From: Paenibacillus sp. Soil750
GTDB taxonomy: Bacteria; Bacillota; Bacilli; Paenibacillales; NBRC-103111
Direction of reading: 5' to 3'
DNA: 64,000 nucleotides
Assembly: GCF_001428045.1 (NCBI RefSeq)
Contig: NZ_LMSD01000001.1
Span: 434,001 to 498,000 of the forward strand
Part shown: positions 43,960 through 51,921 of the stretch, in pieces
Layout of the letters: the number at the start of each line of letters is the position of its first letter
Position numbering within the stretch: the first letter of the stretch is position 1
Notes under the pieces: model-generated
Told to the model about the DNA's origin: nothing
Seen by the model: the letters and a program-made list of their open reading frames with translations, nothing else
Database searches by the model: none
Position numbers and translations under genes: made by a program

Positions 43960-46900
43960 TTACTTGATTATTTCCTTTTGATGTGGGGAATGACTGGTTG
44001 AAGCTGCCAGATTCGAAATCACTGCCTCGTAAACGTGAGTTGTTAAAGATCCAATTTTCTTCCAGTTATATTCACTGTGAACAGTACGTAAGGCAGTAGC
44101 AGCAAGCTTAGATGCATACTGCGGTTGGTCCAAAAGCTTAATGATTTGTGCAGCTAAAGCATCCCTGTCGCCTGGAGGACATGTACATCCGTTAACCCCG
44201 TGTCTGACGATCTCCGCCAGGCCTCCTGTATCTGAAACGATGAGTGGCGTTCCGCTGGCCATCGCTTCTAATGCGACTAATCCGAAGGGTTCGTAGAGGC
44301 TTGGGAAAATACAAATTTCTGCCCTTTGTAAAAGCAAGCTTTTGTCAGCCTCATCCAGAAATCCTGTGAAGCTTACCCGATCTCCAAGGCTAAGAGCGAG
44401 TTCCTCTAACGAATCGCGCTCAGGCCCCATTCCAGCGATGACGAGTTTGGCTTCTGGATATTGAACGAGTACTTGCGGCATCGCGGCCAAAAGGGTGTGT
44501 ACGCCTTTTTCATGCACAAGACGGCCTAGAAAAGCAAGAACGCGCTGCGGCATCTCGCTAGGGGAAATAGCGTTAGCAAGCAGTGGATTCATCATAAATA
44601 ACGCTGGATCTGGTATAAGCAAGGGAGAAACACTGTTTGGAATTACAGATATTTGGTGAATAGGAATATGAAAGAGCGCCTTCATTTCCTGCTGCATGGA
44701 TAGACTGCAAACGATGAGATGATCGGCCGCTTCTGTTAATTTTCCTTCTATGGTATGAATCCGCTTTTGAAGCGGTGACTCGAGTTTTCCAAGATTACGT
44801 CCTGTTTCCGTAGCGTGAATCGTTGCTAGAAGCGGGAGGCCAACTTGATGCTTGGCGACATGTGCTGTGTAGTAAACTAGCCAGTCATGCGCATGCACCA
44901 GATCGAATACGAGGCCCTGTCGTAAAATGCCCAACATGAGATCCGTGAACGCCATATTCATTTGGAATACGCGATCTAGGAAGTGTAAGGAGTCTGTTGT
45001 AGGGATAACTTCCGCTCTATGAATATGGACCCCCTCAGAAACTTCATAAGACAGACACTCTGGAGACTGACAGGTGATGACATGAACAGAATGGCCATCG
45101 GCAGCAAGCCCTCTGGATAAATCGCAAACCGCTCTTGCCAGTCCGCCAATGACATGTGGCGGGTATTCCCAAGCGAGCATGAGAATACGTAGCTTGGACG
45201 GATGGCTCTGTTGGGTCGCCTCGTTGTTCGAGGCAACGGCAACTTCGTTTAAAAGGATTACAGTATCTACACGGGATGGGGCGCGTAGAAGAGTAGGTTC
45301 AAAGGAAGATGGCTGAAAAAGTCGATAATGAAGCTCAGGTAAGAAAGGTGTCTTTCGTTCCAAAGCATGCACCAGCGTGGCTAGCTCTTTGTCAGATCCG
45401 ACATTGTCTAATGTATTCATAAGGTTATGGAACTGGGATAAATGCGTTTCGATGCGCTTCGTCGCGTAGGAGGTGACCGTATCCGCATCCAGAATAAACG
45501 TCCAGTCGCTGCTCTGCGCGAGCATCAGCTCCCGCGCCGCTTGGTTCAACGCCCGCAGCTGCAGGCTGTTGAGCGCTGCTGGATCCTGGTGCTTCTGCGC
45601 AGCCAGCACCATGCGGTCCTCCGCCGCGTGCAGCCGCGGCGTAACCCACTGGCTGCGCGGCTGCAGCCAGACCTCGGCATAGCCGCCGCGGCCCCAGCTC
45701 GACACCGGAAGCGTAGCTTCGGTGGTCGGCGCATGGGCGGCGGCGTAGCCGCCGAGCGTAGTCGTCTGCACGACTACGCTTTCATCACTGCGCGCGGCAA
45801 GGCCGCGCAGGACGGCTTCGAGCCACTGGTGGCCTTCGTACCACCAGTGCCCAAGCAGTTCGGCATCGTAAGGGCATACGATGACATAGGGCTCTTGAGG
45901 CGCAGACGCAGCCTCTGCGCCTAACGCCAGGCGCCGCTCCGCGAGGCGGCGCACCTGCGCCACCCGGCTAGCGATGAAATGCTCAGCATGCTGCTGAGCT
46001 TTCTGAGCGGCACGCGCCGGGTTGTAGGGCACTTTGGCGTCACCATCGCCGGTGACGCTGTAGTACTTGAAGCCCGTGTTGATGCGTGCGCCGTCCGGCA
46101 GCACATAGGGCTTCAAGTACGCCCACTCGGCCCCGTCTTCGCGGCCGAGGTCATGCCCGATATCGCGATAATATTCGCGATAATCGGGGTCGCCGGGGTA
46201 CCCGACCTCGGCGCTCCAGACATGGGCGCCGGACTCGGGATCCCGGGCGAACGCACAGGCGCCGCCAGGCGTGCGCAGGGGCAGACCTGCGATGTCCTTG
46301 TCAGGGTCGCCGTCGCGGCGGGCTAAAGTGTGCGCATGTGTATCTACGATGAAGTAACGTAGATCTAACGCTTGCAGGTGTGGCTCAAGCGCAGGCGAAT
46401 AGCCGCACTCTGGCAGCCAGATGCCTGCAGGCGCGACTCCGAAATGCCGGCGGAATTCCTGTACCGCCGACTCAAGTTGCGCACGCAGCGTACTATCGTT
46501 CTTTACCAAGGGTAAAAACGCATGTGTCGCGGCGCAGGTAATTAATTCTAAGCATCCTGTGCTGCTAAGGCTGCGGAACTTGGCAATGAGATCGCCGTGG
46601 AGCCGATCGTACAGGAGGCTGAGCCGGTGATACCGATCCGCGTACAGCTTAGCCAGCGGGCCGAAGGCTTCATCCCCCCATAGGCGAATGACTTCACGCT
46701 GTCCCAACTCGCAAAGCGAGGAGAGGTGCTTGCGAAGCCGCAGATGCATGCGGGAATCTTCTAGCATGGCAAGCAGAGGTGGAGACAATGACAAGGTAAG
46801 TCCGAATGGCACTTCATCTTCTATAAGTTTTTCCATCATGTCTATGAGAGGCAAGTACGTATCGACAACCGCTTCGAAAAACCAGCGTTCTTCTAACGTA

Positions 46901-46980
46901 ATGTCAGATGCATGATGGCGAACATAAGGGATATGGGCATGCAAGAGCAAAGCAACATAGCCTTGTACGTTAGTGCTCAA
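43960..46980 (-). CDS. GH57 branching enzyme fused to GT4 glycogen-synthase-like glycosyltransferase
   Basis: 1006 residues, cytosolic. The N-terminal half (about 1-530) is a GH57 alpha-glucan branching enzyme (DUF1957 group): LLLHAHIPYVRH, the nucleophile Glu191 in GIWLPECGYSP and the acid Asp372 in CPYDAELLGHWWYEG. After a linker (about 530-597) comes a GT4 domain beginning LRILMLAWEYPPHVIGGLARAV, with LGRLVHEKGVHTLL and the donor-binding EPFGLVALEAMASGTPLIVSDTGG. One polypeptide could therefore elongate and branch an alpha-1,4-glucan. Bases about 45430-46650 (GH57 part) are far richer in GC than the GT part. Overlaps the DUF4912 gene by 4 bases. Confidence 0.92.
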   Translation of the reverse strand: MSTNVQGYVALLLHAHIPYVRHHASDITLEERWFFEAVVDTYLPLIDMMEKLIEDEVPFGLTLSLSPPLLAMLEDSRMHLRLRKHLSSLCELGQREVIRLWGDEAFGPLAKLYADRYHRLSLLYDRLHGDLIAKFRSLSSTGCLELITCAATHAFLPLVKNDSTLRAQLESAVQEFRRHFGVAPAGIWLPECGYSPALEPHLQALDLRYFIVDTHAHTLARRDGDPDKDIAGLPLRTPGGACAFARDPESGAHVWSAEVGYPGDPDYREYYRDIGHDLGREDGAEWAYLKPYVLPDGARINTGFKYYSVTGDGDAKVPYNPARAAQKAQQHAEHFIASRVAQVRRLAERRLALGAEAASAPQEPYVIVCPYDAELLGHWWYEGHQWLEAVLRGLAARSDESVVVQTTTLGGYAAAHAPTTEATLPVSSWGRGGYAEVWLQPRSQWVTPRLHAAEDRMVLAAQKHQDPAALNSLQLRALNQAARELMLAQSSDWTFILDADTVTSYATKRIETHLSQFHNLMNTLDNVGSDKELATLVHALERKTPFLPELHYRLFQPSSFEPTLLRAPSRVDTVILLNEVAVASNNEATQQSHPSKLRILMLAWEYPPHVIGGLARAVCDLSRGLAADGHSVHVITCQSPECLSYEVSEGVHIHRAEVIPTTDSLHFLDRVFQMNMAFTDLMLGILRQGLVFDLVHAHDWLVYYTAHVAKHQVGLPLLATIHATETGRNLGKLESPLQKRIHTIEGKLTEAADHLIVCSLSMQQEMKALFHIPIHQISVIPNSVSPLLIPDPALFMMNPLLANAISPSEMPQRVLAFLGRLVHEKGVHTLLAAMPQVLVQYPEAKLVIAGMGPERDSLEELALSLGDRVSFTGFLDEADKSLLLQRAEICIFPSLYEPFGLVALEAMASGTPLIVSDTGGLAEIVRHGVNGCTCPPGDRDALAAQIIKLLDQPQYASKLAATALRTVHSEYNWKKIGSLTTHVYEAVISNLAASTSHSPHQKEIIK

Positions 46981-47540
46981 TCAGTATCGCCTCCAGATTC
47001 CATATCTACAAGGTAAGTGTTCTTCGGGACATACACCGAATAGGCCGAGAAATACGCATGTTCATCAGGCGTTACTTGCGGTAATAGAAGAGACGTTAGC
47101 TGGTAAATGAAAGGATGATCAGTTTCGACTGGATGATGATCGCTAGGCAGGCTTGTCGCTGGGATTTGAATGATATTAGAATGCAGAAGCGGAAGGAAAT
47201 ATCCTTGCTCATTCCGGATACCTAGTCTTGCACAATACGATTGACCGGAGGCTAACCCACTGAGAAAGCAAGAATCTCCAGGGGGAAGCATAAGCTCTGA
47301 GACCCGATCTACGGGTTGCTGCAGCTTGCTGAAGGACGTGGGAGATGGATCAACGACTTCGTGAAACCGTAGTGTAGGAGATAAAGAGCGCCAGTCCTTC
47401 TGGAAATGTTCTTTCAGTAACATCTGCTTACTGGAAGAAAGCTGCCAATAAATAAACTGGACAGATGGGGATTGTACCAGTAAATAAAGGGTATCGCGAT
47501 CAAGGGCAAAGGGGCGTGCTTGAATAGAGATCAGACTCAC
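46977..47540 (-). CDS. DUF4912 domain protein
   Basis: 187 residues. The DUF4912 pattern is visible: DTLYLLVQSPSVQFIYWQLS near the N-terminus and the PPGDSCFLSGLASGQSYCARLGIRNEQGYFLPLLHSNIIQIP core. The family occurs in Bacillota and other phyla close to GH57 and glycosyltransferase genes; the function is unknown, and the fold looks like a carbohydrate- or protein-binding beta-sandwich. The start is a GTG (complement of 47538-47540) with AAAAGG directly adjacent, so a slightly different start cannot be excluded. First gene of the alpha-glucan operon, overlapping the fusion gene by 4 bases. Confidence 0.82.
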   Translation of the reverse strand: MSLISIQARPFALDRDTLYLLVQSPSVQFIYWQLSSSKQMLLKEHFQKDWRSLSPTLRFHEVVDPSPTSFSKLQQPVDRVSELMLPPGDSCFLSGLASGQSYCARLGIRNEQGYFLPLLHSNIIQIPATSLPSDHHPVETDHPFIYQLTSLLLPQVTPDEHAYFSAYSVYVPKNTYLVDMESGGDTD

Positions 47541-47621
47541 CTTTTCTGCTTGCTTATGTTGTAAGAAGGAACAATTGTGTTAATCCTATGTTTTATTGTA
47601 GCATATGCGCCATATAAACCA

Positions 47622-47658
47622 AAAATCTCCACCCCATAAGAAAGGGGGGAGATTGCTT
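47622..47658 (-). terminator. Terminator of the KTSC gene
   Basis: On the minus strand AATCTCC and GGAGATT flank a C/G-rich stem around a short loop, followed by TTTTTGG. Confidence 0.7.
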
Positions 47659-47715
47659 GTGTACCACTTGCGGTTGCTCATCATGATTGGCCGAGGGTAA
47701 AGGGGATCCTGTGAC

Positions 47716-47934
47716 TTACTTGGTAGAAATGTTTTCTTCCATGTACCTACTCTCCGTAAGTCTCATGAGAGAATCATATCGATTCGCCGACGTGAAAATC
47801 AAGAGATACTCATCTTGTTTTACATTGGTGTAGGAGGCTCTGAATCCGGTATGATACTGAACTGTCATGCTGGAGGATTGATCGTCATACTGCACAAAGG
47901 CTATCTGTCTGGAAACACTCGGAATCATGTTCAC
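47716..47934 (-). CDS. Small KTSC-domain-like protein
   Basis: 72 residues, MNMIPSVSRQIAFVQYDDQSSSMTVQYHTGFRASYTNVKQDEY.... The pattern SxxIxxVxYD...MTVxYxxGxxxxYxNV fits the KTSC domain (named after lysyl-tRNA synthetase fusions), which occurs as a short free-standing protein of unknown role. AGGGGAG is six bases before the GTG at 47934; an in-frame ATG two codons on is an alternative. Own terminator downstream. Confidence 0.65.
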   Translation of the reverse strand: MNMIPSVSRQIAFVQYDDQSSSMTVQYHTGFRASYTNVKQDEYLLIFTSANRYDSLMRLTESRYMEENISTK

Positions 47935-48121
47935 GCCGCTCTCCCCTTCATCTTAAGAATTCGGAAAACACGTAATGGATCGATCATTACTATCATTATG
48001 CTTATTCAAACACATTTAGAATGATTTGGCATAAGCTAGCTCACTTATGAAAAAGGAATTTCACACATTTGTAACGAATATATTAAATTAATCCGGGTTC
48101 GACGATTAGGAGGGAATTCCC

Positions 48122-48544
48122 ATGAGTTTTTGCTGTGGAGCCAGTATGATTGGAACAAAAGGTACTTTGAAGCACATACGTACACAAATTCACAATGTGC
48201 CCATCCTCTTCTGCCCGGTATGTCACCATATTGAGGTTCACTATCTGGTGGAGAATGAATATGAAATCCTCGCTGAATATGCCCATGGGGATGGTGCTGT
48301 TGAAGTCGATTTTATTGAATACGTAGATGGCAAAGATCATCTGTTGCACGACAACTGTGTAAATCACGAAGGCGAAGAGCCGCTCGATATCGTTCGCTGC
48401 CAAATTGACATGGCGTTAGATCTGTTAGGATTCGCCAAAACGATTGAGGATCAGGAATGGGAAGAGCAACTTATGAAGCGATTAAAAATGCTTAGCGCAC
48501 GCCGCGACAAGCTGAAAAATAAAAAGACCTCTAAGAATTCTTAG
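48122..48544 (+). CDS. Hypothetical protein with zinc-finger-like N-terminus
   Basis: 140 residues. The N-terminus (MSFCCGASMIGTKGTL) and the CPVCHH pair about 30 residues later suggest a zinc-binding knuckle; the middle is acidic, and the C-terminus is a Lys/Arg-rich helix (MKRLKMLSARRDKLKNKK). AGGAGGGAATTCCC gives an optimal ribosome site. I do not recognise the family; the cysteines invite comparison with short YgiT-like zinc-finger proteins. A palindromic hairpin overlaps the stop codon. Confidence 0.7.
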   Translation: MSFCCGASMIGTKGTLKHIRTQIHNVPILFCPVCHHIEVHYLVENEYEILAEYAHGDGAVEVDFIEYVDGKDHLLHDNCVNHEGEEPLDIVRCQIDMALDLLGFAKTIEDQEWEEQLMKRLKMLSARRDKLKNKKTSKNS

Positions 48545-48547
48545 AGG
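48522..48547 (+). terminator. Palindromic hairpin at stop codon of 48122 gene
   Basis: GACCTCTAAGAATTCTTAGAGGT is nearly a perfect palindrome overlapping the stop; no T-run follows, so termination may occur at the next hairpin. Confidence 0.5.
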
Positions 48548-48583
48548 TGGGTGTCATCCTGAGGCGATTTACTGTATGAAATG

Positions 48584-48660
48584 GGAAACCTCCTGCTAAT
48601 TTTCTGGATTTTGCTGTTTTCGAAGCAATTGCCAGAGAAGAGCTGGAGGTTTTCCTTATT
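48584..48660. terminator. Bidirectional terminator region
   Basis: AAACCTCC and GGAGGTTTT with complementary inner segments (CTGG/CCAG, TTGCT/AGCAA). T-runs on both strands; lies between the convergent 48122 gene and the response regulator. Confidence 0.6.
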
Positions 48661-49429
48661 TAACTTCCTGCAGCAGCTTTGCGAATTCCTTCTGCAAATC
48701 ACGGCTGAGAGGTATCTTGACGGAGGTATGCCTCAAGTGAATGACAAATCTCCGAGAAGTGGGGAACCCGCTTTCTTTCACAAACGAAACGACATGTCGC
48801 AGATTCACTAGATAGCCCTTGAAGGGGCTGAACATATGGGGTGTGCTTTGAGCCAGAATATCCGATAAGTTCGAACTGGATTCCATTTGAGCCCCGTTCA
48901 CCAGATGAATTCTGGAGAGTCGCTTGTCTTCCTTTTCCACAAAGAGTATGGCATCTTCGGAGATAGGGAGTTGTGATTTTTGATTTTTAACGGTAATCCA
49001 AGTTGCGGAGGCAGGCTGTGGTTCTTCCGAAATACGGCTTCGATCTAATTGGATTTCTGCAATCGTTTTGCGGATGGCAGCTTGAAATTTCGGCAGCATA
49101 ACAGGTTTGGAGAGAAAATAGACGGAATCAAGCTCATGAAAGGCGGTCAAGATATGCTCGGTATTCGTTGTTCCACTAACCATAATGACCTTCATTTGAT
49201 ACCCTGATAGTCGTAAGGCTTGCACAACGCTGATGCCATCCAATTTACCTTCAAGCCCAATATCCATGAGAAGTATATCTGGCTGCAGCTTATCGTAATC
49301 CCGTAGAAATTGTTCCCCATCCGATACGATCGAAATGACCTGTAATCCACATTGCTGACAATAGTTTTCAAGTAATTGACCTACCCAGTAATTATCTTCT
49401 ACGATGGCGACTGTAAAGCCATGCTTCAT
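48656..49429 (-). CDS. LytTR-type response regulator
   Basis: 257 residues. Receiver domain about 5-125 with phosphoacceptor Asp56 in PDILLMDIGLEGKLDG and the conserved Lys in FLSKPVMLPKF; the LytTR DNA-binding domain covers about 150-250 (ILFVEKEDKRLSRIHLVNG, MFSPFKGYLVNLRHV). Such regulators bind direct-repeat sites to control competence, bacteriocin, virulence or cell-wall genes. No histidine kinase is adjacent; a membrane protein lacking a kinase domain is divergent to it. GGAGTGAG precedes the ATG. Confidence 0.92.
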   Translation of the reverse strand: MKHGFTVAIVEDNYWVGQLLENYCQQCGLQVISIVSDGEQFLRDYDKLQPDILLMDIGLEGKLDGISVVQALRLSGYQMKVIMVSGTTNTEHILTAFHELDSVYFLSKPVMLPKFQAAIRKTIAEIQLDRSRISEEPQPASATWITVKNQKSQLPISEDAILFVEKEDKRLSRIHLVNGAQMESSSNLSDILAQSTPHMFSPFKGYLVNLRHVVSFVKESGFPTSRRFVIHLRHTSVKIPLSRDLQKEFAKLLQEVK

Positions 49430-49618
49430 TTACTGATCTCACTCCAATCCTTTCTAGACAATTGCAGAAACTTTTGTCATCTTATACGCTATAACAGCCA
49501 ACTTAGTCCACTTTGAATGCAAAAGTACAAATATCTTGTATACTTTTAAATGTAATTATAGAAATTGTCAAGTTGCTTATCGTATGATTTCGTCGCTTAG
49601 AAATGAGGGAAAGCGCAA

Positions 49619-50248
49619 TTGTTCACATGGGTAAAATTGATACTAGCCATTATTCATTTTGTTCCCATGCTCTTATTCTCCTTGTTGCTATTTCGGATTC
49701 GAATAAAGCCATATTGGAAACAAATATCGCTAGCCGTACTGGTAGGCTCACTGCTCTCATTAATTAATAATTCGCCTTTAATATTGGTTTGCATCATATG
49801 TATCTTACTTATGTGTGTATGGAAATATCGGTTTGTACCTGCTTTACTCATAGCACTTTCGGGCTACATTATGCCAGTCCTAATATCTACGACTGTCATT
49901 GTTTGCATCAATATCACACAAGACGAAGCCTATAACGTGATCAAGAACGATCTTACCATTACGTATGTGACGGGTTTCTTTATTTTTTTGGGCAAATTGA
50001 CATTCCTCATGACGCTATACAAGGGGAGATTAGGATTTACCTTTCTTTCGCATTATACGAGAATTCCATTCAATCGAGAAAATGTCGGGGCCTATTTATA
50101 CATGATCGTTGTTATTGTTGGCATGATCTACCGTCATGCTTTAAGTGATAATGTATTCAGTGTAGTGATGCCCATTCAGCTATTGAGTATGGCAACGATT
50201 CTCTTCATCTATGTCATGCTAAGTAAAGAACTTGGCTTTCAAAGATGA
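49619..50248 (+). CDS. Polytopic membrane protein, sensor-like without kinase domain
   Basis: 209 residues with six hydrophobic helices (about 5-25, 35-60, 63-95, 118-138, 155-172, 182-200). It looks like the membrane sensing half of LytTR-associated kinases (AgrC/NatK type), but ends before any HisKA or HATPase domain. TTG start with GAGGGA eight bases upstream. It is divergent from the LytTR regulator and its 3' end overlaps the convergent XRE gene by 30 bp. An undescribed transporter or signalling accessory is equally possible. Confidence 0.6.
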   Translation: MFTWVKLILAIIHFVPMLLFSLLLFRIRIKPYWKQISLAVLVGSLLSLINNSPLILVCIICILLMCVWKYRFVPALLIALSGYIMPVLISTTVIVCINITQDEAYNVIKNDLTITYVTGFFIFLGKLTFLMTLYKGRLGFTFLSHYTRIPFNRENVGAYLYMIVVIVGMIYRHALSDNVFSVVMPIQLLSMATILFIYVMLSKELGFQR

Positions 50249-50860
50249 GGGACATTGACTACCCAATGATTCTAAGGCGTGCCCATTATTAAAAGCGACA
50301 TAATCAAGAATCGTTTGATGATACTTCTTCTGTGGTATTGCTGCGGCAATGATGAAGGGTGCATTTTCATATGTATCAAAATAAAGTTTGCCTTCTGAGG
50401 AGGCATACTTTTTTACTTTGTTCAGATTTACGAAAAGATGCATATCCATTTTCACAAAATGATGCTCTGTTAATGTTTCGATAAAGTGTGTGAAAGCCAC
50501 GAGAGATTCAACTTGTTCTTCTCGCATGCCGTCTTCTGAGTAGTAAATAATCGATTGGATTCCGAATTCCACATACCAGATGGTATCCAGATTTGCTTGC
50601 GCTGGCTTCGACCACGTGGAAGTTTCTTCTAGATATCCTGCCTTTTTAAGTAAATCCGTATACGGGTATTGATAAGCTTGTGCCAACTTTCTCAAGGTCT
50701 CAGGAGAAGGTTTAATGACATCATTGGTCGTTCGATTACGACCCAGTTCCAAATCTCTAATATATGCATGAGATAGGCCGCTCTTATTAGCTGCTTTACG
50801 CAATGAAGCTTTGCCTCGTAACGTTTCAAGAAACTTACCGAAGTTATTGCTTGCTTCCAT
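50219..50860 (-). CDS. XRE-family transcriptional regulator with novel C-terminal domain
   Basis: 213 residues from the ATG at 50858-50860, with AGGGAGGTG upstream; the frame extends 13 codons further without a ribosome site. Helix-turn-helix about residues 7-65 (LRKAANKSGLSHAYIRDLELGRN, then PSPETLRKLAQAYQYP). The C-terminal 130 residues (TIWYVEFGIQSIIYYSEDG... HLFVNLNKVKKYASSEGKLYF) match no domain I know. Convergent overlap with the membrane gene means RNA from the two could pair over 30 bases. Confidence 0.85.
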   Translation of the reverse strand: MEASNNFGKFLETLRGKASLRKAANKSGLSHAYIRDLELGRNRTTNDVIKPSPETLRKLAQAYQYPYTDLLKKAGYLEETSTWSKPAQANLDTIWYVEFGIQSIIYYSEDGMREEQVESLVAFTHFIETLTEHHFVKMDMHLFVNLNKVKKYASSEGKLYFDTYENAPFIIAAAIPQKKYHQTILDYVAFNNGHALESLGSQCPSSLKAKFFT

Positions 50861-51015
50861 ATGAAACACCTCCCTTGTCGTACCACCTCTATTCAACATT
50901 GCTCATCTGAGAGGGCATCGTGATAGAGGTTTTCTTAATATTATAAAGGATTGATAAAGCAATTGAAACCGTAAACAAGGGTTTATTTGCCAGTAGGTGC
51001 TCATTTAGAGATCTA

Positions 51016-51024
51016 TGTTATAAT
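51016..51024 (+). promoter_or_regulatory. Extended -10 SigA-type promoter upstream of sigI
   Basis: TGTTATAAT (extended -10) at 51016-51024; no good -35. A possible basal promoter, in addition to the SigI-type one. Confidence 0.4.
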
Positions 51025-51059
51025 GAATCAGCAAATTATTTATAAATTTCATCATACGT

Positions 51060-51089
51060 ACCCCCCGAATTGTTATATACAAGGACGAA
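51060..51089 (+). promoter_or_regulatory. SigI-type autoregulatory promoter
   Basis: ACCCCCC at 51060-51066 and CGAA at 51086-51089. SigI-dependent promoters are known for an ACCCCC-type -35 and a CGAA-type -10; position and order fit autoregulation of sigI-rsgI. Confidence 0.65.
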
Positions 51090-51113
51090 ACTACTATACT
51101 GTGAGGTGGAAAG

Positions 51114-51902
51114 GTGCTACTGGTACTATTCAAAAAGTTTCTGGGAAAGAGTGAGTCCCATGGAAAAAATGAACCGCAAGCCTCTTCACTTGAGGTAACT
51201 ATACATCAGATTCAAGAGGGAGACCTACGACTAAGGAATCAATTTATTTCAGATTATCAGCCCTACGTAGCCAAAGTAACGAGCAGGTTTTGCAAAAGAT
51301 TTATTGATCCCGCAAGAGATGATGAATTTAGCATTGCCTTAGCGGCTTTTAATGAAGCTATTAATCAATACTCTTCGGTTATGGGAAGATCTTTTCTAGG
51401 TTTCGCAGAGACGGTTATCAGGCGAAGGCTCATTGATTTTATTCGTAAGGAGCAACGCTTCAAAGGGCAAATCCCTTATAGCTCGTTTGATCAAGAAGAT
51501 GATGAAGATAACTTAATGAATCCAATTGAGGTTCATCAAGCCATCGAAGCCTATGAGAAGCAGAAGGGTTTAGAAGAAAGGCGAAGTGAAATTATTGATT
51601 TTAATCGCTGCTTAAGTGATTTTGACATTAATTTCTCGGAATTAACGGATGCCTCCCCCAAGCATGACGACTCAAGGCAGATGCTTTTCGGTATCGGCCG
51701 TACACTTGCACAGGATTCAGAGCTTATGCGCACTCTGTTGACGAAACGACAGCTGCCAATTAAAGAGCTGCTCGAGCAAGTTCAAGTATCTAGAAAAACT
51801 TTGGAACGAAATCGTAAGTACATCATTGCCATTGCACTTATTTTTAACGGTCCATACCCATATTTGCGGGATTACTTACATATTCGCGATGAAGAAAGTT
51901 GA
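51114..51902 (+). CDS. sigI: RNA polymerase sigma factor SigI
   Basis: 262 residues from a GTG start with GAGGTGG upstream. Region 2 (about 30-110) with DDEFSIALAAFNEAINQY and VIRRRLIDFIRKEQRF is typical of SigI; the C-terminal domain (about 170-255, LTKRQLPIKELLEQVQVSRKTLERNRKYIIAIALIFNGPYPYLRDYL) is the SigI-C helix-turn-helix that recognises the -35. SigI responds to heat or envelope/polysaccharide signals, depending on species. rsgI follows 19 bp downstream, the conserved arrangement. Confidence 0.95.
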   Translation: MLLVLFKKFLGKSESHGKNEPQASSLEVTIHQIQEGDLRLRNQFISDYQPYVAKVTSRFCKRFIDPARDDEFSIALAAFNEAINQYSSVMGRSFLGFAETVIRRRLIDFIRKEQRFKGQIPYSSFDQEDDEDNLMNPIEVHQAIEAYEKQKGLEERRSEIIDFNRCLSDFDINFSELTDASPKHDDSRQMLFGIGRTLAQDSELMRTLLTKRQLPIKELLEQVQVSRKTLERNRKYIIAIALIFNGPYPYLRDYLHIRDEES

Positions 51903-51921
51903 ATGAAAGGAAGAACAGCGC

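Noticed and set aside
45442..46352. Arg-rich plus-strand frames opposite the GH57 domain
   Set aside because: By-products of GC-rich coding on the other strand; no initiation signals.
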